Virus record (IMG/VR): IMGVR_UViG_3300001450_000036
Coordinates: 1-60,194 of that record
Reading direction: 5' to 3' (one strand)
From: a virus
Length of the DNA: 60,194 bases
Below are positions 44,701 through 53,017 of this stretch, one piece after another. The notes under the pieces are model-generated. The model was not told where the DNA came from, made no database searches, and saw only the letters and a list, made by a program, of their open reading frames with translations. Positions within the stretch are counted from its first letter, which is position 1, and the number at the start of each line of letters is the position of its first letter. The position numbers and the translations under genes were made by a program.

Positions 44701-46636
44701 GACAAATCCATGTTGAACATCCAACATACTCCCAATAAGTTGTTGAGGTAAAAGCTGTTGGTGGGTAGTTTGCACTATTTGCGGATAAAGCTTGGTAACA
44801 ATTGCCTTCTGGCCCTGTCACGAAACAACCTGGTAATATCCACGCTGCTCCATTAACATACTGACCTGCTGGGTCCCCGATATTTTGTCCACAATGATTT
44901 ATTGTAACATCATCACAAGGGGTTGATGTTCCTGGGGGGCAATTAACACAATCCGAAGAACATGCCTCCCAAATATGTTCCATTGGTATATTGTTTTGGT
45001 ACCACACCCCTTGTAGTGTCATAGAGGGTGGTATTCCCGCCCAATCAGAAGTAGTTGCTCCTGTCTGGAAAATATCTTTAACCGCCATAAAACAACAACA
45101 AGTATTGTAGGTTGTGTCAAATACTATGTCACCCACTTGATAGTCTGTGTATGGTGACCAAACACCTCTTTGACTATTAAAACTAATAGAGTTCCAAACT
45201 CCTGTTATCCTATCTATGTATTCGTCTTTAGTTTCACAAAAATCACAATCTTCTACTGTACACGCAAAACAATCATAAGCTCCGAAAGCCAAAGCATTTA
45301 GACCACAACTTTCAGCTACATATAGTGTTATACCATTAGTAAAATCATAAAAATCAATAGGGGTTTGGTTATTTGCAGATGATATAGTGTAAGCGGTGTA
45401 TATAGCATTTGCGGTATTAATATACCCATACATCCCAGTTTCTATATTATTTGTGTTGGGGTTAACAACGTCACCCCCGATAGGTACTATCGTACCATTG
45501 GTATATCCGGGAGGAAGAAATGGTGAGTTAGCTGTGGTATACGTTTGGAATGCTCCTAGAAGACTTTCTGTTACCCCGGTAACTTCGAAACAATCTGGGA
45601 ATTGTGTCATTCCTGTATATTCATTAATATCAGTACCACTGTCCCACGCTATATAATCCCCTTGACCTAAAACACCAGATGGAGCAGAAGTGTATCCAGT
45701 ACCTATAGTTTGACCTGATGCGTTAATCGTTAAAGCACTACTAGGTGGTATCCCCCCTATAGCAGCTAGTTGATTGTAAGTATAGTTAGGTGCGGTAATA
45801 ATTTGAGATATGGATGTTGGCCCCCATGGTGTGTCTTGGGTTATTTTAATTCTATATTGTACTGGTGCTCCCCCACCATACTGATGAGAGGCTGAAACAA
45901 CACCACTATTATAACTTAGTGTTGTTGATGGTAGACCATCCCCCCAGTCAATCGTAAAAGGTAAATTTTGTAATTCTTTATAATAACTAAAATCTGTAGT
46001 GTTAGTAATTTTTATAGTGTCACCAGGAAACGCACCAGTGCTTGCTGTGAAAACAAAATTAGAGAAGTTGTCTTTTTGACTTACGTTACCATCCCAAAGT
46101 GAATAGTGTCCAATATCATTAAAGTCCTGTGAAATAAATAATGTTATGTTATTAAGGTATGGGTCTAAACCATTTTCACAATTACAAGGCCCAATATTAT
46201 AATTAATATTATATTGGGAGGTTATGTTAATTGGTCGATTAAAGTCTACTCTTAAAGACTCAAATAGGGTGATAACATTATTGTAACTTTCTCCCGTCAC
46301 TATGGTAGTAGCTAAACTATCTACCACATTTATCCCATAAAATGCTTTATAAGCATAATTTCCTATATTTTTACAATGTCCACTAGTTGCAGAAGTATAT
46401 AAATCCCACAGTATAATACACGGATTAGTAAAAGAACAATCTCGTAATTCTAAAGGAAAAGTCCTTATATCCCCACTTAAAGCGTTTAGAAGTTGTGACC
46501 CTGTTGAGTTGTACATACTCATTCCTGAACAATCAATACTTTTGTTAATTGGCCAGTAATTAGTACCACCACTACATGGTAAAGAAGTGTAAACGTCTGG
46601 ATTAGTTCTTTTTATTCTAAAATTTAGTTTTTCCAT
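38786..46636 (-). CDS. Giant cysteine-rich repeat adhesin-like virion protein, 2616 aa
   Basis: N-terminal beta domains include a PKD-like module (TIDWGDG...SHQY, about 225-265). From about residue 450 the protein is extremely Cys-rich (over 200 Cys by eye). Its repeat is roughly (W/Y)-x-C-x(3-12)-C-x-C-x-P-x-G-x-Y-x-(S/T)-L-x-x-C-x(5-7)-CC, clearest at about 1965-2210 (CNPDPFGVYSTLHDC, KCCWTGVT). Interspersed are carbohydrate-binding CBM5/12-like units (WSPYTDYQVGDIVFD near 490; WVGGTNYSIGDVVTA near 1690; others near 2222, 2394, 2495). There is no signal peptide or membrane anchor. A multivalent, disulfide- or metal-stabilised glycan-binding fibre is the best inference. Confidence 0.75.
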   Translation of the reverse strand: MEKLNFRIKRTNPDVYTSLPCSGGTNYWPINKSIDCSGMSMYNSTGSQLLNALSGDIRTFPLELRDCSFTNPCIILWDLYTSATSGHCKNIGNYAYKAFYGINVVDSLATTIVTGESYNNVITLFESLRVDFNRPINITSQYNINYNIGPCNCENGLDPYLNNITLFISQDFNDIGHYSLWDGNVSQKDNFSNFVFTASTGAFPGDTIKITNTTDFSYYKELQNLPFTIDWGDGLPSTTLSYNSGVVSASHQYGGGAPVQYRIKITQDTPWGPTSISQIITAPNYTYNQLAAIGGIPPSSALTINASGQTIGTGYTSAPSGVLGQGDYIAWDSGTDINEYTGMTQFPDCFEVTGVTESLLGAFQTYTTANSPFLPPGYTNGTIVPIGGDVVNPNTNNIETGMYGYINTANAIYTAYTISSANNQTPIDFYDFTNGITLYVAESCGLNALAFGAYDCFACTVEDCDFCETKDEYIDRITGVWNSISFNSQRGVWSPYTDYQVGDIVFDTTYNTCCCFMAVKDIFQTGATTSDWAGIPPSMTLQGVWYQNNIPMEHIWEACSSDCVNCPPGTSTPCDDVTINHCGQNIGDPAGQYVNGAAWILPGCFVTGPEGNCYQALSANSANYPPTAFTSTTYWEYVGCSTWICPQDLDNIPLYGCELVPGTGITTTTNILQGYQYYEDCKDDFDDGECFPDKWVCENQYDCVGCIEIDSTHSAYTSFDPLNPSAGPVFNLQMECEGWCNPPAFSCTTPTASNANECCTLFSCAEDDVNATPGLYTSTITSVLGTVPGFLPNGLTINEWLAVNEQFYFTPDFGLSACNAGTAFTTDLGYQYSTSACCDYSGYEWDCCTGCYQVTFGGTYADLVECQQDPATMGGGIVPCGWSCETINQPCVECYDCNCGWGPWVSPSNTTYPGYGYSACTADCTQIEQCYVCDCTSMTPCTLQSPCAGIIDNVTWFSGSAQGNVDCQTLCACNAGWDCFIDIDPSSTNYQGPTFCQDGVSGYYMAQNLLGFSNPAPGFTGYSSFSACCEATECCHAECDDTEALATLPGNQQLFPPGNWPCYYVQYVNAAAASSCDPTGTNPFLPYCTMMECTSNLALNSLGDYVCSVSAVDDCICPCDDYMVSIGLGGTTLTPQGQYQLGVVYELHDIVYHSDADSPLCCYVCMMPSLWGFGGLGTGPDCITTFDCSCFIPDDGPATNGTPNPWETCGGTPGLPPAGCQPCGGGPSQTYECTPSGCTPSSCVYNSLFTQASQNCYTGNTCEEHCRASCYCENPVTDTTNCVVLQDFINNSNTGIFFGGYPTWPPVPIGATHPVYPFISLDACISSLGVIDCCSGSTSADTWYCDYSSNCEITAGVAGLGCVIVPPNTPGYPGPFTSLQDCQDYCTWECGCPPTGIGNCIFNALSVATTTYDNAFDCWAAFSSCDCCAPPEEWWCDTYGALNGDYSAAVPISSCRNSTYFAGQTILYQQAAIGQLAGGPSDPTNTYFDAQVTNSFAGVGFANQADCEQFCRYCCDCAPPGTSNCNDVDWGINMCPCTNIPSELTPYACELATAGSAIGYPCTLATTDFYCLEIVGCSAFTSSSPPSTFVSGPHVDLLTCQSVCTWGCGDCISDCFCAGPQPPGTCNPIYYNLDDCIVGVTSTAFFASYSGCCDCYECSVIGSVSYTYFDDPMNSWLVGSVSVTPFVGSAPAWVGGTNYSIGDVVTASWDGNSCCYVCVDDDPANLWIFNPGAYYQYYINDLVNNNPVWPGPAGPGVNANNTGTLVWIPCNSSCNNPVQQLTYDCIPGTTTPPPGTCAGKTLIPGGPLGGGGTYLAVQWICDPVNGVPPATLFSDFYHEGTIPSTNANSACEGSNGDALQIPAYVNFYSCPNDPVFQSNYFPFNINSKQQWVNELVAAGLAATTSMDFFQLRALLSSVCGTMGQAAGGNYCLCPANPCNCVSVVGVGGQFSSQAECDQSLLSDPCCGFWRCENVLAPTGAQQCTCIFDNTITSYNPLIHYYNQSDCENDPITCCSGGTQTRWSCDPIDCNCNPDPFGVYSTLHDCETDQGKCCWTGVTPDNYSCEYNSGLGICNCIPDPLGPYTSIIQCQADQLACCWTGVTTEKWNCKVGNNNLCKCVIDPFGPYFTLDECKQSHTCCNTGITSTTRYDCRKKVVATLGLPGQTVSTTKCDCIPTGPMGQYASLADCLNDPDECCWTGATSPICKPCIGTVGHPLIQNEFQGVWAPYNAASMATPVQGNAFGGVTNWAPGLIWGYNEVTLSPLDGCCYISVSDTGTIVDPTSFFDPSLCYNNFLNGLACDGSSVFAPTPVTTTQSNWGHFSVWWPCDETCGQVAPKDYECVNGNCVPQVGGQYPTIQDCQQYCWDGCDECLNSLSTYFSLVPSYPPVHLGYWSVAGTFTVNDCVIDPTDDCCYCCVLLDNVGWVNSGSNPNSIRCKPGNIPSQNVGTTSSGTFGGWQTCGIDVNGDPCFPDGECECCALNLAPYLSVWPINWTPYPSSLGLYNYYINDCVTNKEDGCCWCCVNKNNANGTNNNESEVSNIPCQIINGTLTDISGSWMNCGCDEDGDKCPPVVSNITCYKCITTQTGTAIQTTSVSSLPCPAGWSTVPPICGSLGF

Positions 46637-46639
46637 AAA

Positions 46640-47545
46640 TTAAGGTGTTTGTGGGTTAACGTATTCGTAAAACTTTATTGGTTGTTGTCCTGGTGGAAAA
46701 CCGGTGCCTACTTCACCCCCCATACCTACTTGTCCCGCATTGTAATTATTTAAATTATATTTTCTTACTTTATAACTAAATTTAGGAGCAGCTGTTGGGT
46801 TTGGGTTTATTTTTAAAATTACTTCATAGTAGAAGTAGTCGGTAAAATCGTATGTTACAGAACCTGAGTATGTTGGTGTAGGTGGACTTTCGTTTATCAT
46901 TCTAGTAACATTTCCTGTTTTTGCGTTAAAAAATTGACAGGACATGTAAAATACATTTCCTTCAAATAAGTCTCTTTTTTTGTACCAGTGTATATAATAG
47001 TTTTCATTTACTCCTGACCTTGGTCCTAATCTGGCTTTTGGTTCATAAAGTAACCAAGAAGGACTAACTATTCCTTTACTTAGTTGTGTAAAGTATTCTA
47101 AAGCGTCTATTTGTGGGTCTACCGGCACACTACCACCCTTTAAACAATTATTTAAAGGCATGATATTAGAAAACATAATTTTTTGTTGTTTCCTATCTGG
47201 TGAATCATAAAAATTAAATTTAAAAAAACTTCTGACTACTGAATTTGCATCAGTAGCTAATTCATCGTCTGTAAAACCTATTATTTGAAAATTGTCTTGA
47301 TATGACTGTGTGGTTTGGTTGAAGAATTCGAACTGGTAGTAGATGTCATTTCCACTTATCGAATTATTAAAAGAGTATCTGGTGGTTTCAAAGTCTTGTA
47401 TAACATTAATATTATCTTGTATTTCTACCTCTTCATAAGTTGTTATTAATTGTTCCCTACCTACTTCATCAAATGTGTCTCCAAGGGGTATGGTAATTTT
47501 TCTATCTTCACTAGAAACTTTTAGTTGTATTCTATTGGCAGCCAT
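46640..47545 (-). CDS. Tail/baseplate protein, 302-aa frame
   Basis: Soluble beta-rich protein. The frame also has a GTG one codon earlier at 47548; the ATG at 47545 (start MAANRIQLKVS) is preferred. It overlaps the upstream 601-aa gene by 14 bases and ends three bases before the giant cysteine-rich gene. The body has alternating strands, a central YYIHWYKKRDLFEG segment and a Gly/Pro-rich end (GGEVGTGFPPGQQP). No enzyme motif. It may be an adaptor joining the giant fibre to the baseplate (inference from position only). Confidence 0.66.
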   Translation of the reverse strand: MAANRIQLKVSSEDRKITIPLGDTFDEVGREQLITTYEEVEIQDNINVIQDFETTRYSFNNSISGNDIYYQFEFFNQTTQSYQDNFQIIGFTDDELATDANSVVRSFFKFNFYDSPDRKQQKIMFSNIMPLNNCLKGGSVPVDPQIDALEYFTQLSKGIVSPSWLLYEPKARLGPRSGVNENYYIHWYKKRDLFEGNVFYMSCQFFNAKTGNVTRMINESPPTPTYSGSVTYDFTDYFYYEVILKINPNPTAAPKFSYKVRKYNLNNYNAGQVGMGGEVGTGFPPGQQPIKFYEYVNPQTP

Positions 47546-49337
47546 CACTATACATGTTTAAAATATTTATGGTACTTGCACTGTACTCGGGTAGTGTTAG
47601 TATTGGCCCTATAGGTTCAATCATAAATTCCAAAGTATGACTAGGATAATGTGCGTCATTAAGATATGGGTAAGTTACTCCATTTTTTTCTTCTTCAAAA
47701 TAACCAACAGGTAGTAATGGACGCCATCTAAACGTACCTTCAACTAAAGAATAAGTAGAGTATTGTGGTGATGTAAATAGTGTATCATTAAAATTAATAC
47801 CGTTAGATAACTTTCTTATCGGTATACGATGATGAGGTTGGTACTTGTATAGGGATTTTATGTACGGGTTGGATTGACTTCCTGACCCTAGAGCTGCGGG
47901 GTTAAATTTAAGTGAGTGCCCCAACTCCGATATTACCCTTTCTTTTATTTCATATGGGTTATACTCAACAAAAGCACCCCTATATGTTGTACCACTAACA
48001 GGTAGTGGGTCTACCCCATTTGTATTTGTTTGAATTATGTTTGTTGGGTTAGTTCCATTATTTACGAACGGGTCTATAAAACCGTTTTTTCTAAAATTCC
48101 AACCCCAACCATAACCACAAGGTGAATTTCCACTTTCATAATCCCAAATTAAATTTCTATTACTAGCAAGAATAGTTAGGTATAAATCAATTACTGGACG
48201 ATTTAGATTATCATAATACATACTTCTATCTATATCTTCAGTTATGGTCCACAAAAAAGATTTAAACTCCTCCTTAATTACTGTTTTTCCTGGATATCCC
48301 GGGGGGGTTTTACGGCCTTTAAATACCCTACCTTTTCTATTATATATCCCATTTTCAAACCCTGTTCTACCTAAGGTGTAGTCTCTGGGGTTGGTTATTA
48401 GTTTATGTTCATGAGTATAGTACTCACTTTTAGTTTCTGGGTTTTGTGGGTTCACAAATCTTTTTAGTACACCAACCCCATTTGTTGGCATTGCGGTACC
48501 ACCCCCAGCATTAATAGTTGTATTAATTAATCCTCGTGTGTTTATGTTTATTATATACTTATCGGAACCCGCTAGTTCATTACCTAGTGAGTCTACTTCA
48601 AACAAAGTTTGTACTCTCGTGTTCAGAGTACCAAAAACATTTACTTGTAAAACAATACTCCCAATAAAATCTACACCCCCAAAAGAAAATGTTTGACCAC
48701 CTACTTCAGGTTGTAATTCTATGTACTCCCCAGGTATCAATCCGTGAGGTACTGGGGTTGTTATTCTTAAAATTTCTTTTCCTTGGTCGTGGGTTACCTC
48801 TAAGTCAAAAGGAATCCCACTACTAGATATAAAATTTAGTCCTTGGTTTGGATTATAGTTACTATAGTAGGTCATGTGTTGACTTGTATTAGCAGAGTGA
48901 ACATATGATATATATAATAACCAGTTATCTTGAAAGCTCACTAAATCCTCATAGTTAAATGTTTTAGTTGATGGTCCAAATGGCCCAGGAGGCATAAAAT
49001 CAAAAGTTTTTGCTGGGGGTAACCCTAAACATGGGGCGTTATTACACCCTATAAAGTCAGGTAAAAAGTACATACTTTCTAAAGAATCCACATCAGAAGT
49101 TACTCCTGTTATTATATTTTCATATAACACATCTATTTTACCGTACAATCTATAAAATTGGGAGTAGTCACGTTCAAAATTAAATTGTTCTACAACATTT
49201 AATACTCTATTTCTATCACCTTGTATTAAAGTTCTTTTTTCCGAAGTAATTAATGGTTGTAGGGATACGTCAAAATCTTTAGCTCCTTTATATTTGGAAC
49301 TACCTTTTACTATCCTTATGTTTTTTCTATTACTCAT
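47532..49337 (-). CDS. Virion structural protein, 601 aa
   Basis: Begins MSNRKNIRIVKGSSKYKGAK. Mixed beta-rich body with many aromatic and Gly/Pro turns (GPFGPSTKTFNYEDLVSF; GYPGKTVIKEEFKSFLW). A region at about 190-240 looks like a small beta barrel (HGLIPGEYIELQPEVGGQ). No catalytic motif, signal or membrane segment. The start overlaps the stop of the 1193-aa gene by one base and the end overlaps the next gene, showing tight co-translation in the tail run. Its precise baseplate or tail role is not recognised. Confidence 0.66.
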   Translation of the reverse strand: MSNRKNIRIVKGSSKYKGAKDFDVSLQPLITSEKRTLIQGDRNRVLNVVEQFNFERDYSQFYRLYGKIDVLYENIITGVTSDVDSLESMYFLPDFIGCNNAPCLGLPPAKTFDFMPPGPFGPSTKTFNYEDLVSFQDNWLLYISYVHSANTSQHMTYYSNYNPNQGLNFISSSGIPFDLEVTHDQGKEILRITTPVPHGLIPGEYIELQPEVGGQTFSFGGVDFIGSIVLQVNVFGTLNTRVQTLFEVDSLGNELAGSDKYIININTRGLINTTINAGGGTAMPTNGVGVLKRFVNPQNPETKSEYYTHEHKLITNPRDYTLGRTGFENGIYNRKGRVFKGRKTPPGYPGKTVIKEEFKSFLWTITEDIDRSMYYDNLNRPVIDLYLTILASNRNLIWDYESGNSPCGYGWGWNFRKNGFIDPFVNNGTNPTNIIQTNTNGVDPLPVSGTTYRGAFVEYNPYEIKERVISELGHSLKFNPAALGSGSQSNPYIKSLYKYQPHHRIPIRKLSNGINFNDTLFTSPQYSTYSLVEGTFRWRPLLPVGYFEEEKNGVTYPYLNDAHYPSHTLEFMIEPIGPILTLPEYSASTINILNMYSDGCQ

Positions 49338-52300
49338 TAGACTACTGTATCAGATAATTCTTCATCAACATATAACCTAATAAAAGTATTATATGACGTT
49401 GCTCCTGGTCTCAAACCAAAGTAATAAAATAGTGGTTGTGAGAAATTTATTTGACTTGCACTATCGGGGGTAAGAATTGGGAACTGAGTTGCTCCGGTAA
49501 ATCCTATATCAAATCCCATGTTATTTTGGAAGGATGATGCTGGTGGTAAATTATTATAGGTAAATGTTACCCCTGGTGTTAAACTTAATCCAGGCACAAT
49601 AGACATTCCTTGAGCGGGTGCTATAGCCATTCTATTAGCGTATTTACCTGTTGTGTACATCCAATCATTAAAAGTACCTCCAAAACCTGAACCTGGACTA
49701 CGTATAATCCAAGGATAAAAAGGTACTGTTTGACTACTAGCAGACAAATCTAATGTAGCACAATTAATTAAATCTTCACCACTCATCATTATTTGAGTTG
49801 ATGAGGTAAATAATAGTGGTTCCCATTGAATAACTGCTGAACCACCAAAACTCATCGTACCCCAATCAACATTAATAGCGTTATCAACATAAGTCCCATC
49901 AATGTCGTTAGCTGGTGGATATTCCATACCTGGAATAGGTAATAATGTATCGGTAGGAGATTGGCAATCACATACGGTTTGACTCATATTAGTTTCATAC
50001 CCAAACACACCTAACATACAATTTTGCATCAATGCTTGTGCCATATCACCACCTATTTCTTTTTCTGGTCTACTAAACATAGTCTCCTTCATAAAACTTG
50101 GACTATATTGTTTTAGGTTATATGAATCTGCCACCAAATCAGTTATGTTTTGGAATGTTGTACTACCTATTTGGTCGGTTATTGAACATTCCTCAGCATA
50201 TGATGGGTCTAAACATATTTGTTGTATACATTGATTTCTAGAACCCATATCTGTCATAGTAGTAGGAAATAATATATGTCTGTCCATATCTCCTTTTGAG
50301 TGTAGGTCGTCTGATTGGTTCCCACTTTGGAACCATAGGGACATTACTCCGTCAGTATCCCCTAAAAAGTTACCGGTACTTGCTCCCATAACTCTAAATG
50401 GTGTTGACCTGTAATAAAACACATTGTCTATCGGGTGGAGGTACACCACTTTTCTACAAAATTTAGAATCTACCATGTAGGTGTCATTTGTTTCTCCATT
50501 CCAAAACGCGGTATATCCGTTTGTTGTTAATTCTAATTTTGCTTTAAATTGGAATTGGTATAAGAATCCACTTACCCAATTATTTTCCCAGAAATAATTC
50601 ATTATTCCGTTACATAAAGCTGATGATAATTTTTCTCTTTTTGTCCACTCGTATAAAACTCTCATGTCTAGATTTTCTAATAAACATGCAGGGTTAAAAC
50701 ATATTATTTTAACATAACACCCACCAGCAGCATAACCATCACTAACAGTACTAGGTGAATATACTTCAGAGTTAAACCCGTAAGTATTAGCACAACAAAC
50801 TACATCTTCTGATGTTTCACTCGGGGGACTTGTAGGGTAAACTCCTTGTCCACAACAATCATGAGACCATTTCATTTCTATACCCATTCCACCTGCACCC
50901 GCTGCATTCCCAACAGGACATGGTGCTACTGCTGCTGTAGAACCACTACTAGGTACACCGTCTGGACAAGGTGCGTTTTGTGACAATATATCAAATTCAC
51001 CACTAGCTGAAGGTCTACACGAACATTTTTCACATTCTGGGTATTTTGTTTGTCTTAAAGAAAACAAAACAAAACCAATTCTTAGACCAAAATACATACA
51101 CTCAATACCACAACCAAAACCAGTTAGATTTATTTGTCCACAAAGTTGTGGTGGTGTGGGGGCAAAATTACTAAAATTTAAGACTGTAAAGAAGGTGTTA
51201 AATGGCCATCCTAAATATATTCCTAGGGTTAAACCATACACCCAACACCATAGTGAACAAAATGCGAATATAATAAACAACACTATCCCTAATATCAAAC
51301 CTAATATTACAGCAAGTAAACTTACTACTAAATTTACCAATAGGTATATCATACCTAAAAAACTTATAAAGAAATCATTTAGATATAACACAAATTTCAT
51401 TCTTCTAACTGCACTATTGACTGGGAAGAACATTGCTGAGGTTGCACATTGTTGTTCCATTTCTGGTAAAATTTCTTTTATACCTATAAACTGTCTTCTA
51501 CCGTTATGTTTAACATGGTCATGAAATTGAGCACATGTATATACTCGATTAAATGTCATGTCATAAAAGACATCTTCTGCACCCGGCATAAGATGTCGTT
51601 GAGCGTAACCATGATAATCAGAGTAATCTATAGAAAAAGCATAACTTCTTGGGTCAATTCCAGGCCAATCTCCATCGTTATTTGATTGGGTGTTAAATTC
51701 TCTGATGTTAGGTACTAGATGTGCACCTGACCGTCTTTGTCTTGCACTACCCCTAGTTTGTTCGGGTTTAACCCTAAATCTACATCTTGACCTAGTAGGT
51801 ACTCCTTTGGTGGGGTCTTTTGATAGTACTAGGTCACCAAACTCATTAGTTATTACATGGTCCAAATTCATTGGTACATGCACTAAAAAGGCTCCGTCAT
51901 TATCAATTACCCTACCCCCATTTTCAAAATAAAACCGTTCTAGTACTGGTACTTTCCCACCAATGGGTGGTCCAGTATAAGTCTCACCGTCATAGGTTGG
52001 GAAAGCTTTGGGGTCATCTTTAAAAAAGGGTGTATACCTTATACAGTCTATAATACCTGGTTGTGTTATTATACTACATAACTCACCCATGTGTCTTTTG
52101 GGACGACATTGTCTATTAATTGAGTCTTTATCTGTATCTTGTGCGGTACTTCCCATAAATACAGATGTCGGTTCTAACTTAAATCCGGAATTACCTAAAT
52201 CAAAGTCTACTCTTGTAATCGCCGCTCTACATTGTTCTTCGTCACCCCAAAAAGGTTTGATGTCAATTGTTTTAGTTTGGTTTACAATTTGTGGTAGAGA

Positions 52301-52918
52301 ATCTATTTCAGAATCTGTCCTAAATTGTGGTCCATCAAAATCTGACTCTGGAAATCCTTTAAGTTTAAAATCTTGTGGTAATAAAGAAAAACAACCTATA
52401 TCACTTAAATCCACGTCCATGACTATGTTTTGAGAGCCGTTAGGGACTCCGTATATCATAAAGTCACCGGATTCATTAGTTTTTACCGTAAATTTATAAT
52501 ATTTGTCATATATGTATTTTACTTCTTGTTGTGTTAGTACTGAATTTAGTGTTGGAAAACTACCTACTGCTGTATGACAATCAAAGTTTTTTTCTGAACT
52601 TAGTAGATTGTACCTAACACCATCTTCGTTTTTTTCATATGGTTGTTTGTATGGGTATAAAAATTTAACCACTTCATTATCTTCGTCCTCCTCTTGTAGG
52701 GGAATAAAAATAGATACTTTTGCGTTAGGGATACCAAATCCATTATTTGCTGTTACCCTACCGACTACCACACCAAAATCAGCACACATCCTCGTATACA
52801 CTTCTTGTTGCGTTAAAGAAAGACTAAGAATCTCTAATAAATCAAATTTTTGATTTAATTCAAAAGTTACATTCTTATCTTTACCTACTTCTGTTCTTAC
52901 TCTAAAAGATTTACTCAT
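49337..52918 (-). CDS. Virion protein with N-terminal Ig-like domain and internal membrane-like segment, 1193 aa
   Basis: Residues about 45-170 form a carboxypeptidase-regulatory-like/Ig module (VVVGRVTANNGFGIPNAKVSI, then TVKTNESGDFMIYGVPNG), common in Bacteroidota surface proteins. Near 505-580 there is a long hydrophobic run (FLGMIYLLVNLVVSLLAVI, then LGLILGIVLFIIFAFCSLW) followed by another near 605-620. The latter is bracketed by Cys clusters (CGIECMYF and CEKCSCRP), and more Cys pairs follow (CCGQG, VVCCAN). Both halves are otherwise soluble and beta-rich. Such a segment in a tail protein could insert into a host membrane at infection (inference). It follows the gp6-like gene after 99 bases. 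Confidence 0.72.
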   Translation of the reverse strand: MSKSFRVRTEVGKDKNVTFELNQKFDLLEILSLSLTQQEVYTRMCADFGVVVGRVTANNGFGIPNAKVSIFIPLQEEDEDNEVVKFLYPYKQPYEKNEDGVRYNLLSSEKNFDCHTAVGSFPTLNSVLTQQEVKYIYDKYYKFTVKTNESGDFMIYGVPNGSQNIVMDVDLSDIGCFSLLPQDFKLKGFPESDFDGPQFRTDSEIDSLPQIVNQTKTIDIKPFWGDEEQCRAAITRVDFDLGNSGFKLEPTSVFMGSTAQDTDKDSINRQCRPKRHMGELCSIITQPGIIDCIRYTPFFKDDPKAFPTYDGETYTGPPIGGKVPVLERFYFENGGRVIDNDGAFLVHVPMNLDHVITNEFGDLVLSKDPTKGVPTRSRCRFRVKPEQTRGSARQRRSGAHLVPNIREFNTQSNNDGDWPGIDPRSYAFSIDYSDYHGYAQRHLMPGAEDVFYDMTFNRVYTCAQFHDHVKHNGRRQFIGIKEILPEMEQQCATSAMFFPVNSAVRRMKFVLYLNDFFISFLGMIYLLVNLVVSLLAVILGLILGIVLFIIFAFCSLWCWVYGLTLGIYLGWPFNTFFTVLNFSNFAPTPPQLCGQINLTGFGCGIECMYFGLRIGFVLFSLRQTKYPECEKCSCRPSASGEFDILSQNAPCPDGVPSSGSTAAVAPCPVGNAAGAGGMGIEMKWSHDCCGQGVYPTSPPSETSEDVVCCANTYGFNSEVYSPSTVSDGYAAGGCYVKIICFNPACLLENLDMRVLYEWTKREKLSSALCNGIMNYFWENNWVSGFLYQFQFKAKLELTTNGYTAFWNGETNDTYMVDSKFCRKVVYLHPIDNVFYYRSTPFRVMGASTGNFLGDTDGVMSLWFQSGNQSDDLHSKGDMDRHILFPTTMTDMGSRNQCIQQICLDPSYAEECSITDQIGSTTFQNITDLVADSYNLKQYSPSFMKETMFSRPEKEIGGDMAQALMQNCMLGVFGYETNMSQTVCDCQSPTDTLLPIPGMEYPPANDIDGTYVDNAINVDWGTMSFGGSAVIQWEPLLFTSSTQIMMSGEDLINCATLDLSASSQTVPFYPWIIRSPGSGFGGTFNDWMYTTGKYANRMAIAPAQGMSIVPGLSLTPGVTFTYNNLPPASSFQNNMGFDIGFTGATQFPILTPDSASQINFSQPLFYYFGLRPGATSYNTFIRLYVDEELSDTVV

Positions 52919-52960
52919 ATATAATAAAAAATTATCTAAAATAGATTTATACTATCTATG

Positions 52961-52969
52961 AAATAAATA
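52961..52969 (-). promoter_or_regulatory. TATTTATTT element upstream of the 1193-aa gene
   Basis: TTGAACTATTTATTTCATAG on the minus strand, 42 bases before the ATG at 52918, in a 99-base gap. The same gap also carries TATAAATC and a small ATCTA/TAGAT inverted repeat before an AATTTTTT run. It is a looser match to the motif than most. Confidence 0.35.
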
Positions 52970-53017
52970 GTTCAACCCTTAAAAGTAAAAGTAATTAGTT
53001 ACTTGATATAGTAAAGT

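Noticed and set aside
38786-46636. The cysteine-rich region as a misassembled or non-coding repeat
   Set aside because: A single open frame of 2616 codons without frameshift, with amino-acid motifs conserved between units while the DNA varies, indicates selection on the protein.
52930-52950. ATCTA/TAGAT inverted repeat followed by a T-run as terminator of the gp6-like gene
   Set aside because: The stem is only five weak pairs, and the gap also contains promoter-like elements; the evidence is insufficient either way.
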